DNA of 64,000 nucleotides from Amycolatopsis sp. DSM 110486 (GTDB taxonomy: Bacteria; Actinomycetota; Actinomycetes; Mycobacteriales; Pseudonocardiaceae), in the NCBI RefSeq assembly GCF_019468465.1, contig NZ_CP080519.1, positions 10,654,501-10,718,500 of the forward strand. Direction: 5' to 3'. Position numbers and translations under genes: made by a program. Numbering within the stretch: the first letter of the stretch is position 1; each line of letters starts with the position of its first letter. This document shows positions 1-7,181 of the stretch, piece after piece. The notes beneath the pieces were generated by a model. That model saw only the letters and a program-made list of their open reading frames with translations, was not told where the DNA came from and did not search any database.

Positions 1-584
1 CGTTCGTGGACTATCACCGGTTCACCGCGATCAACTACAAGCTGCCGCTGCTCGACCTGCTCGTGGGCTCGGCGTCGCTGATCGCGGAGTACAACGGCAT
101 CGCGCGCGCCGGGCATGTGAAGGACAAGATCACGCAGCTCATCGCGTACGCCGAGACGGTGCGCGGGCTCGCGGAGCTGGCCGCGCTGCGGTCGCGGCCC
201 GGGCAGGACGGCATCCAGCAGCCCGACCCCGTCGCGGTGAACACGGCGAAGTACACCTTCGCGCACGGCTTCCACGACGCGGCGGCGAAGCTCATGGACC
301 TCGCCGGTGGCCTGCTCGCCACCGGCCCGGGCGGTGAGGACTGGGCGAACCCGGAGATCCGCGCGGTGCTGGAGAAGTACTACGCGGCCGCCGTGCCGGC
401 CGAGCCCCGGCTGCGGTTGCTGAACCTCATCGCCGACCTCACCGCCCGCGACTACGGTGGCTACCAGGCCGTGCTCGCCACGCACGCGGAAGGTTCGCTG
501 GAGGCGGAGAAACTGCAGATCGCCCGCACCTACGACCCGACGCGCGCCCGGGCGTACGTCAGCCGCCACGCCGGACTCGCCTGA
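1..584 (+). CDS. HpaB-family flavoprotein, 4-hydroxybutyryl-CoA dehydratase-like (5' end missing)
   Basis: This is the C-terminal ~193 residues of a protein whose start lies before the window; the frame is already open at base 3. The segment YHRFTAINYKLPLLDLLVG and the following helix-rich region resemble the C-terminal domain of the 4-hydroxyphenylacetate 3-hydroxylase (HpaB) superfamily, which includes 4-hydroxybutyryl-CoA dehydratase/vinylacetyl-CoA isomerase. That enzyme makes crotonyl-CoA with FAD and an iron-sulfur cluster. The cluster ligands would be upstream and cannot be checked. A crotonase follows after 12 bases, which fits a CoA-thioester pathway and favours the dehydratase over an aromatic hydroxylase. 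Family call fairly sure; substrate inferred. Confidence 0.7.
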   Translation, partial: FVDYHRFTAINYKLPLLDLLVGSASLIAEYNGIARAGHVKDKITQLIAYAETVRGLAELAALRSRPGQDGIQQPDPVAVNTAKYTFAHGFHDAAAKLMDLAGGLLATGPGGEDWANPEIRAVLEKYYAAAVPAEPRLRLLNLIADLTARDYGGYQAVLATHAEGSLEAEKLQIARTYDPTRARAYVSRHAGLA

Positions 585-596
585 AAGGGGCCTTCC

Positions 597-1382
597 TTGA
601 CCGCGCCAGTTGATGTGCCAGTGAAGATCGAGCAGGACGGTGCCGCGCTGCGCATCGAGTTCGACCGGCCCGACCGGCTCAACGCCGTGACGACCGCGAT
701 GCTCGTACGCGCCGGCGACGCCGTGGAGGAAGCGCTGGCCGACGCGAGCGTGCGGGTGGTCGTGCTGACCGGAGCCGGGCGCGCCTTCTGCGCCGGCGCC
801 GATCTCGCCGGCAGCGACATCGAAGCCGACCCGGACACGGGCACGATCGACGCCGCCAACCGGCTCACGCGCCTGTTCCGCGACATCCCGAAGCCGGTGG
901 TGGCCGCGGTGAACGGCCCGGCCGTGGGCGTGGGCTGCTCGTTCGCGCTGGCCGCGGACCTGTGCGTGGCGCGGGAGTCGGCGTACTTCCTGCTGGCGTT
1001 CGCCAACGTCGGTCTCATGCCCGACGGCGGCTCCACCGCTTTGGTGCCCGCCGCCATCGGCCGCGCCCGGGCGGCGCGGATGGCGATGCTGGCCGAGCGT
1101 GTGCCGGCTCCGCAGGCCCTGGAGTGGGGCATGATCTCCCACGTCGTGCCGGACGCCGACTTCGACGCGGAGGTCGCCCGCCTCACCCAGCAGCTCGCCG
1201 AAGGCCCCACAGCTTCGTTCGCGCAGACGAAGCGGGCGTTGGCCGCTTCGTCGCTGGCCCAGCTCGACGGCGCGTTCGAGCTGGAGCGGACCGGTCAGTC
1301 GTCGTTGTTCGCCACCAAGGACTTCGCCGAAGGCCTGGCCGCCTTTCGCGCCAAGCGTCGCCCCGAGTTCCGCGGCGAGTGA
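597..1382 (+). CDS. enoyl-CoA hydratase/isomerase (crotonase) family protein
   Basis: A 261-residue crotonase-fold enzyme acting on acyl-CoA thioesters. The oxyanion-hole segment AFCAGADLAG and the second loop GLMPDGGSTALVP are visible. The PDGG form, with Asp where hydratases carry a catalytic Glu, is typical of PaaG-like isomerases, so isomerisation is as likely as hydration. The TTG start is chosen because AAAGGGG lies 6-7 bases before it; in-frame GTG codons at 615 and 621 are alternatives. It is probably co-transcribed with the upstream HpaB-family gene and may process its product. Confidence 0.82.
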   Translation: MTAPVDVPVKIEQDGAALRIEFDRPDRLNAVTTAMLVRAGDAVEEALADASVRVVVLTGAGRAFCAGADLAGSDIEADPDTGTIDAANRLTRLFRDIPKPVVAAVNGPAVGVGCSFALAADLCVARESAYFLLAFANVGLMPDGGSTALVPAAIGRARAARMAMLAERVPAPQALEWGMISHVVPDADFDAEVARLTQQLAEGPTASFAQTKRALAASSLAQLDGAFELERTGQSSLFATKDFAEGLAAFRAKRRPEFRGE

Positions 1383-1385
1383 GGT

Positions 1386-2180
1386 CTACTGCCGCTCGTA
1401 GGGCAGCTTCTCCCCCGCCTCCACGGCGAACGGGAGCCGGTTGCCCTCGGGCGGCAGCGGGCACGTCGCGAAGTCGGTGAACGCGCAGGGCAGGTTGCGG
1501 GCCCTCGTGAAGTCCACCGTGACGCGGCCGTGCTCGTCCGGCTTGTCCACCGACAGCGACCGGTTGGCCGCGTAGGTGGTGACGCCGCTGGTGGCGTCGG
1601 TGAAAAGGATCGTGAACCCGCCTTCGCGCCCGTTGAAGGCGGTGAGCGTGTACTCGGCACCATCGTGGGTGAACCGGACCTTGCCGGGCGCGGTGTACAC
1701 GTGCGACAGCCCCTCGACCACGGCCCCCACCGTGACCGGCCGCGGCTCCTCGAACGCCTCGAACCGCGCTTCGACGGCCCAGCTCTCATCCGGTTCATAC
1801 GCCGGCACACCCCGGAACCCGGCGAGCACCGGCGCCTCGGGATCGTGCACCCGAATCAGGTACCCCGACCGCCTCGCGATCTCCACCTCGACGGCCCCGG
1901 CCCTCACCCGCGTCCCGGCGCCGCTGTTCACCAGCTCGATCCGCTTGACACCGGTGACCTTCTCGCCCTCGTGCTCGAGGTCGGCACCGTCCGGATCGAC
2001 GTACGCGGCTTCCTCGTCCTGCCACCACTTCCCTGGCAGGTTCCCGTAGCTGCGCGGCTCGTCCTCCAGCCAGTCGAGGGACACGAGCGCCAGCCAGCCG
2101 TAGGGGTCGGCCAGCTCCTTCTCGCGCTGGAGCTTCCAGTCCTGCCAGGCTTGGGTGAAGTCCCTGGTGCTCGCCGTCAT
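1386..2180 (-). CDS. DUF1684 domain-containing protein
   Basis: A 264-residue protein matching the DUF1684 family: N-terminal DWKLQREKELADPYGWLALV, then a beta-rich body and the characteristic C-terminal stretch ARNLPCAFTDFATCPLPPEG. The biochemical function of the family is not established. The frame stays open upstream of 2180, but the ATG at 2180 has AAGGGG just before it and avoids running into the divergent hydrolase, so I take that start. It converges with the crotonase with only three bases between the stops. No signal peptide is evident. Confidence 0.8.
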   Translation of the reverse strand: MTASTRDFTQAWQDWKLQREKELADPYGWLALVSLDWLEDEPRSYGNLPGKWWQDEEAAYVDPDGADLEHEGEKVTGVKRIELVNSGAGTRVRAGAVEVEIARRSGYLIRVHDPEAPVLAGFRGVPAYEPDESWAVEARFEAFEEPRPVTVGAVVEGLSHVYTAPGKVRFTHDGAEYTLTAFNGREGGFTILFTDATSGVTTYAANRSLSVDKPDEHGRVTVDFTRARNLPCAFTDFATCPLPPEGNRLPFAVEAGEKLPYERQ

Positions 2181-2301
2181 GCTTGCCCCTTCCGTCGACC
2201 CGTGCCGGGGACAACGCCTCGCTGCGGGCGTTGTTCCGCGTCCCATCATGCGGGCGCCGATATCTTCGGGTGGGGTGCCGACGGCGACAGGAGCACAGGG
2301 C

Positions 2302-3216
2302 ATGGCGGACGACACCGGAAGCGGGGCCGAGCCCCCGCTGGGGACGCGTTACGAGGTCCCGGGCGGAGCGATGCTGCTGCACCGGTCCGGCACCGGTGGG
2401 CCACCCGTGGTCTTCCTGGCCGGCGGCGGGATGTTCGGCCTCTACTACTGGAACGTGCACGACCTCGTCGCGGAGTTCACCACCAGCGTGCTCTACGACC
2501 GGCTCGGCACGGGCTGGAGCGACGTGGTGGATCTCCCCCGCAGCGGCACGCAGGTGACCGACGACCTCCACGAGCTGTTGCGCACCGCGGCTGTGTCCGG
2601 CCCGTATGTACTGGTCGGGCATTCACTCGGCGGCCTGTACGCCCGGCTCTACGCGAAGCGGTTCCCCGGCGAGGTCGCGGGCTTGGTCCTGCTCGACCCG
2701 ACGCACGAGGACATCGTCGGTTACCTGCCGGAGGAAAAGGCTCAGCTGCTGCGGAACTCGAGCACCGAGGACCTGTTCCCGCCCGAGCAGCTGGACGCGA
2801 TGCGGACCGCGTACCGGGCCATCTTCGGCCGGGCGCTCGCCGGCTGGCCCGCCGAGATCCGCGAACCTCTGCTGGGCCAGGGTTTCAGCCGCGAGCGCTA
2901 CCGGCAGTCCCTGCGGGAGCCGATGAACCTGCCGCAGCTGTTCGGCGAGGTCCGCGACGCTGGGCCTGATCCCGACGTGCCGCTGATCTTCGTGTCCGCC
3001 ATGGGAATCGACCGGTTCGCCGAGGAGCTGGTGCCGCCCGAGGCGCGCGCCTCGCTGGTCGAGTCCAATCGAGCCAAGCACCGGCTGTACACCGATCTGG
3101 CCGCCGCACTCCCCCGAGCCGAAGTCCGCCGCCTGGACGATGCCGGGCACTCGGGCCTCGCCTGGCTCCGGCCGGACGCCGTGGTCCAGGCAATCCGTGA
3201 CGTGTCGCCGCGCTGA
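2302..3216 (+). CDS. alpha/beta-fold hydrolase
   Basis: A 304-residue serine hydrolase. The nucleophile elbow GHSLGG places Ser108; DPTHEDI and the C-terminal DDAGHSG supply plausible Asp and His of the triad, and the early VVFLAGGGMFG is the oxyanion region. No signal peptide is visible, so it is probably cytoplasmic. The ATG at 2302 is preceded by AGGAG and begins just before the conserved fold; the frame is open further upstream but overlaps the divergent DUF1684 gene. The substrate cannot be told from sequence. Confidence 0.82.
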   Translation: MADDTGSGAEPPLGTRYEVPGGAMLLHRSGTGGPPVVFLAGGGMFGLYYWNVHDLVAEFTTSVLYDRLGTGWSDVVDLPRSGTQVTDDLHELLRTAAVSGPYVLVGHSLGGLYARLYAKRFPGEVAGLVLLDPTHEDIVGYLPEEKAQLLRNSSTEDLFPPEQLDAMRTAYRAIFGRALAGWPAEIREPLLGQGFSRERYRQSLREPMNLPQLFGEVRDAGPDPDVPLIFVSAMGIDRFAEELVPPEARASLVESNRAKHRLYTDLAAALPRAEVRRLDDAGHSGLAWLRPDAVVQAIRDVSPR

Positions 3217-3304
3217 CCCGGCCCCGCCGAGTCTCGGGTCGGAAACGTGGGCCCTGTCGATCTCGGAACGGCGTTACGATCCGCCTTCCGGGTGAGGGGG
3301 AGCC

Positions 3305-4780
3305 ATGGGGGAAACCGCTTCGGAGACAGCCACGAAGACCAGGGTGCCGTTCGCGGCGGGCGGGGTCGGGGTCGTGGTGCTGGTGCAGGCCGCGGTGCTC
3401 ACGGTGTTGTCCGGCGGGTACGGCTTCCACCGCGACGAGTTCTACTACGTCGCCGCCGGGAACAGGCTGGCGTGGGGGTACGTGGACCAGCCGCCGTTGA
3501 CGCCGGCGTTGGCGAGGCTCGCGACGAGCCTGTTCGGGGACACGCCGCCCGGGCTGAGGGTGGTCGCGACGCTCGCCGGGGTGGCGACCGTGATCGTCCT
3601 GGCGTTGGTCGCGCGGGAGTTCGGGGCCGGATACGCGGGTCAGGTGATCACCGCCGTGGTCACGGCCCTGTCCGGCTACGTCCTCGTCGTCTCGCACATG
3701 CTGTCCACCACCACGATCGACATGCTCGTCTGGTCGGCGCTGGGGCTGTTCACCGTCAAGCTGCTCAAGACCGGCGACGGCCGCTGGTGGCTCGCGATCG
3801 GCGCGGCGACGGGCGTCGGGCTGCTCAACAAGTGGCTCGTGCCCCTGCTGCTCGTCGCGCTGGCGGTCAGCGTGTTCGTCACGGGGCCCCGCAAGGTGTT
3901 CCGGACGTGGTGGCTGGCGGCCGGCGCGGCCATCGCGCTCGCGGCGGTCGCGCCCGTGCTCGTCTGGGAGGCGCGCAACGGCTGGCCCATGGTCACGTTC
4001 GCCGGCGGCATCAGCGAGAACGACGGCGCCGAGAACCGCCTGATGTTCGTCCCGCTGCAGATCGCGTACCTGTCGCCCGCGCTGGTGCCCGTGTGGATCG
4101 CCGGGATCGTGCGGCTGTGGAAGATGCCTCGGCTGCGCTCGCTCTCGCTGGCCTATCCGATTCTCTGCGTCATCCTGCTCGCGCTCGGCGGCAAGCCGTA
4201 CTACTCGCTGCCGCTGCTGATGCTGCTCACCGCCGCCGGCGTGCAACCCGCACTGGAGTGGTTCGCGCGCCGCCGGGCGAGGCGGTGGTGGCTGGTCGCC
4301 GCGGCGCTCGGGGCGGCCGTCTCCCTCGCCATCGGGCTGCCGATCGTGCCGGCGCAAGCCCTCGGTCCGGTGCTCGCGCTGAACAAGGAGCAGGGCGAGC
4401 AGATCGGCTGGCCGGGGTTCGTCACGACTGTCGCCGACGTCTGGCGGCAGATTCCTGAGAAGGCCGACGCCGTCGTCTTCACCAGCAACTACGGCGAAGC
4501 CGGCGCGATCGAGCGCTACGGCCCGGCGCACGACTTGCCCACGCCGTACTCGGGCCACATGTCCTACGCCGACTGGGGCCCGCCGCCCGACCGGATGGAC
4601 GGGGCCGTGGTGCTCGTCGGCACGTTCGACCGCCCGGCCCGCGCGTTCACCGGCTGCCGCCAGGTCGCCGTGCAGGACGCCGGGATCGACAACGACGAGC
4701 AGGGCACCCCGGTCGCCCTGTGCACCGGAACCACGGCCGCGTGGTCGGCACTCTGGCCGAGCCTCCGCCACTTCGCCTGA
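3305..4780 (+). CDS. polytopic membrane glycosyltransferase, ArnT/PMT (GT39)-like
   Basis: A 491-residue integral membrane protein with about ten or more hydrophobic segments. Just after the first segment comes GGYGFHRDEFYYVAAG followed by YVDQPPLTP. Acidic residues in this first extracytoplasmic loop are the catalytic signature of dolichyl/polyprenyl-phosphate-sugar glycosyltransferases of the ArnT/PMT fold. The likely role is transfer of a lipid-linked sugar to an envelope acceptor. The C-terminal soluble part holds EAGAIERYGPAHDLP, a motif shared with two paralogues at 33093-34604 and 34699-36225. GGGGGAG precedes the ATG. Acceptor and donor are unknown. Confidence 0.8.
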   Translation: MGETASETATKTRVPFAAGGVGVVVLVQAAVLTVLSGGYGFHRDEFYYVAAGNRLAWGYVDQPPLTPALARLATSLFGDTPPGLRVVATLAGVATVIVLALVAREFGAGYAGQVITAVVTALSGYVLVVSHMLSTTTIDMLVWSALGLFTVKLLKTGDGRWWLAIGAATGVGLLNKWLVPLLLVALAVSVFVTGPRKVFRTWWLAAGAAIALAAVAPVLVWEARNGWPMVTFAGGISENDGAENRLMFVPLQIAYLSPALVPVWIAGIVRLWKMPRLRSLSLAYPILCVILLALGGKPYYSLPLLMLLTAAGVQPALEWFARRRARRWWLVAAALGAAVSLAIGLPIVPAQALGPVLALNKEQGEQIGWPGFVTTVADVWRQIPEKADAVVFTSNYGEAGAIERYGPAHDLPTPYSGHMSYADWGPPPDRMDGAVVLVGTFDRPARAFTGCRQVAVQDAGIDNDEQGTPVALCTGTTAAWSALWPSLRHFA

Positions 4781-4789
4781 CGCGCTCGG

Positions 4790-4795
4790 TAGGGT
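4790..4795 (+). promoter_or_regulatory. -10 box of a likely leaderless rnhA transcript
   Basis: TAGGGT lies six bases before the GTG of rnhA, and no Shine-Dalgarno sequence sits between them. The spacing places the transcription start at or very near the start codon. No clear -35 element is visible. Confidence 0.5.
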
Positions 4796-4801
4796 CGCTG
4801 C

Positions 4802-5272
4802 GTGAGCGAAGAGGCCGTGGAGATCTACACCGACGGAGCGTGCAGCGGCAACCCCGGCCCGGGCGGCTGGGGCGCCTTCCTGCGCTACGGCCGCCACGAG
4901 CGCGAGCTCTACGGCGGCGAGGACACCGTGACCACCAACAACCGCATGGAGCTGATGGCGCCGATCCGCGCCCTGGAAAGCCTCACGCGACCCTCGGTCG
5001 TGCGGATCTACACCGACAGCACCTACGTCCGCAACGGCGTGATGCAGTGGATGCCGCGCTGGAAGAAGAACGGCTGGCAGACCGCGGCGAAGCAGCCCGT
5101 GAAAAACGCCGACCTGTGGCAGCGCCTCGACGCCGCGGGCGAGCGCCACGAGGTCGAGTGGCTGTGGGTCAAGGGCCACGCCGGCCTGCCCGAGAACGAG
5201 CGCGCCGACCGGCTGGCCGTGAAGGGCGCGCAGGAATCCGCCCAGGCCGGGGTCAAGCGTGCCCGCGGCTGA
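4802..5272 (+). CDS. rnhA: ribonuclease HI
   Basis: A 156-residue RNase H type 1 enzyme that cuts the RNA strand of RNA-DNA hybrids (R-loops, primers). The catalytic set is complete: D11 in [13 protein letters not shown]50 in TNNRMEL, D72 in IYTDST, and H126/D136 in VKGHAG...NERADRLA. Length is normal for a stand-alone bacterial enzyme. It starts with GTG behind a TAGGGT box and overlaps the next gene by 14 bases, so the two are probably translationally coupled. Confidence 0.95.
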   Translation: MSEEAVEIYTDGACSGNPGPGGWGAFLRYGRHERELYGGEDTVTTNNRMELMAPIRALESLTRPSVVRIYTDSTYVRNGVMQWMPRWKKNGWQTAAKQPVKNADLWQRLDAAGERHEVEWLWVKGHAGLPENERADRLAVKGAQESAQAGVKRARG

Positions 5273-5642
5273 CCCACGCTGTCCCTGCGGCCTGCTTCAG
5301 CCCTACGCCGAGTGCTGCGGCCGCTTCCACGACGGCCGCCAGACCGCGCCGACCGCCGAGCTGCTCATGCGCTCGCGCTACAGCGCGTTCGCCGTCGCCG
5401 ATGCCGCGTACCTGCTGGCGACCTGGCACCCGGACACCCGTCCGAAGCGGCTGCGCCTCGACGACGGCCAGGAGTGGACCGGCCTCGACATCCTCGGCGG
5501 CACAGGCGGCGGGCTGCTGCAGAACGAGGGCACCGTCGAGTTCCGCGCGCACTACCGCTTCCGCGGCAACGAAGACGCACTGCACGAGAACAGCCGCTTC
5601 GTCCGCGAAGCCGGCCAATGGTTCTACGTCAGTGCCCTCTGA
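5259..5642 (+). CDS. YchJ/UPF0225 family protein with SEC-C-type zinc motif
   Basis: A 127-residue protein opening with CPCG-x7-CC-x3-H, the SEC-C-type metal-binding motif, followed by the YchJ/UPF0225 core ([24 protein letters not shown] ending [15 protein letters not shown]). Family members are single-domain proteins of unknown function that probably bind zinc. The GTG start lies inside the end of rnhA, giving a 14-base overlap. The stop codon falls inside a 13-base tandem duplication. Confidence 0.82.
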   Translation: MPAADPRCPCGLLQPYAECCGRFHDGRQTAPTAELLMRSRYSAFAVADAAYLLATWHPDTRPKRLRLDDGQEWTGLDILGGTGGGLLQNEGTVEFRAHYRFRGNEDALHENSRFVREAGQWFYVSAL

Positions 5643-5659
5643 AACTGCCCTCTGAAACT
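5634..5659. repeat. 13-bp tandem duplication at the end of the YchJ-type gene
   Basis: The unit GCCCTCTGAAACT occurs at 5634-5646 and again at 5647-5659, and a partial third copy (GCGCTCTGA) follows. The first copy contains the stop codon of the YchJ-type gene, so the extra copies lie outside the coding region. It looks like replication slippage. Confidence 0.85.
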
Positions 5660-5675
5660 GCGCTCTGACCCGGTC

Positions 5676-7097
5676 TCAGAGGGAATCCCACAGCCGGCGC
5701 TGCTCGGCGTCCGGATCGGACACGGTCGTGCTCACGTCGTCGAACAGCCGCGTGATCCGTGCGCCAGGCTCGTACGGCCCCCAGCCCGGGTCGCCCGTCG
5801 CAACGAAGCGGACCCACACGTCGAACATCTGCGTCGCCATCGCCTGCAGCCGAGCCGGATCCGGTTTCGCCAGCGCGAACAGGAAGCGCCAGTTCTTGTT
5901 GCCGATGTCGTCGAACATCAGCGGCAGGTCGAGCCCGTGCACGGCGCCGAGCCCCTTGCCGCGCGGCGCGATCCGCCAGTCGAGCCGGTACATCCACGCG
6001 GTGCCGCCGGCGGCGTGCTGCGCCTCCGCCAGCCGGATGGCGGGCAGCCACCAGTCGCCGGCCGTCCGCACGCGGTTGCGCAGCTGATCCTCGGGCCAGT
6101 CCGGCAGCAGCTCGCGGTAGGCGGCGACGCCCTTGGCGATCGTCTCGTCGTCGAGCATCGTCGAGCCGGTGCCGAGCAGCTTCGCGCGGCCGGTCTGCAG
6201 CCAGGAGAACAGGTCCTGCTCGTCGGCCGTCGTGCCGGTGAGAACCCGAACGTCGCGCGCGGCCCCGTCGGCCACGGCCTCACCCGGAAACCGGGGCAGC
6301 AGATCTCCGTCCACGATCACGCGGTAGGTCACGAGCTTCCCCGAAGCGGCCGCGACCCGTTGCTGCGCCTCGAGGATCCGCGTCACCGGCAGCGTGGCGA
6401 GCTCGCCCGCGGGCACGCCGAGGTCGGCCAGCAGCGCCGCCGCCACGGCCTCGCCCTCGGCCGGCGTGTGCACGACCGAGCCGACGCCCGTGCCGCTCTG
6501 CACGATCGCCTGGTGGAAAAGCCCCCGCGTCCGCGGCACCGCCAGCAACGTGCCGACCGTGCGCCCGCCGTTCGACTGTCCGGCGAGCGTGATCCGGTCC
6601 GGGTCGCCGCCGAACGCGGCCACGTTGTCGCGCGCCCATTCCAGCGCGAGCACCTGGTCGTGCAGTGAAAGATTGCCCTCGGACACGCCGGGCAGCCGCA
6701 GCATGCCCAGCACCCCGAGGCGATAGCCGACGGTCACCACGACCACGCCGCGGCGCGCGTAGGCCGACGCGTCGAACTGGTGCGGCGAGCCCATCACCCC
6801 GCCACCGCCGTGGATCCACACCAGCACCGGGTACGGCCCGGGTGAGGCCGGCGCGTAGACGTTGACGTGGAGGCAGTCCTCCTCGCCGGTGAACCCGCGC
6901 CCGGTCACCTCCGGCTGCGGAGCCCGCGCGGCGAACCGCCTCGCGTCGCGGACGCCGGTCCAGCTGCCGACCGGCCGCGGCGGCCGGAACCGTAGCGGAC
7001 CCACGGGCGGCTCGGCATAGGGCACACCCAGGAAATACCCCACCCCGTCGCGCACTTCGCCACGCACCGCACCGGCTCGCGTCTCCACCGTCGTCAC
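5676..7097 (-). CDS. carboxylesterase/lipase, type B family
   Basis: A 473-residue type-B carboxylesterase. Family blocks appear in order: VRGEVRDGVGYFLGVPYAEPPVG, EDCLHVNVYAP, WIHGGGG (oxyanion hole), DNVAAFGGDPDRITLAGQSNGG with Ser175 as nucleophile, a TTADEQDLF acidic region, and GAVHGLDLPLMF with the catalytic His. The elbow reads GQSNGG rather than the usual GESAGG. No signal peptide is seen. The GTG at 7097 is chosen because a TAGGCT box lies seven bases upstream; the open frame further upstream is antisense to the antiporter gene. Substrate unknown. Confidence 0.85.
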   Translation of the reverse strand: MTTVETRAGAVRGEVRDGVGYFLGVPYAEPPVGPLRFRPPRPVGSWTGVRDARRFAARAPQPEVTGRGFTGEEDCLHVNVYAPASPGPYPVLVWIHGGGGVMGSPHQFDASAYARRGVVVVTVGYRLGVLGMLRLPGVSEGNLSLHDQVLALEWARDNVAAFGGDPDRITLAGQSNGGRTVGTLLAVPRTRGLFHQAIVQSGTGVGSVVHTPAEGEAVAAALLADLGVPAGELATLPVTRILEAQQRVAAASGKLVTYRVIVDGDLLPRFPGEAVADGAARDVRVLTGTTADEQDLFSWLQTGRAKLLGTGSTMLDDETIAKGVAAYRELLPDWPEDQLRNRVRTAGDWWLPAIRLAEAQHAAGGTAWMYRLDWRIAPRGKGLGAVHGLDLPLMFDDIGNKNWRFLFALAKPDPARLQAMATQMFDVWVRFVATGDPGWGPYEPGARITRLFDDVSTTVSDPDAEQRRLWDSL

Positions 7098-7104
7098 GTG
7101 GACC

Positions 7105-7110
7105 AGCCTA
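7105..7110 (-). promoter_or_regulatory. -10 box deciding the carboxylesterase start
   Basis: TAGGCT on the minus strand lies seven bases before the GTG at 7097, with no Shine-Dalgarno sequence between them. This supports a leaderless transcript and the short start. Confidence 0.45.
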
Positions 7111-7181
7111 GTGACCACGGTGGGCACCCGGGCCGGTGGCGAGTTCCGTGTCCCGCGAGCACCCGCGACCGTGCGCGGGTC

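Noticed and set aside
2885..5179. Minus-strand open frame of 764 codons
   Set aside because: It is antisense to the hydrolase, glycosyltransferase and rnhA genes; its product is His/Arg/Gly-rich with no recognisable domain, the usual shadow of high-GC genes.
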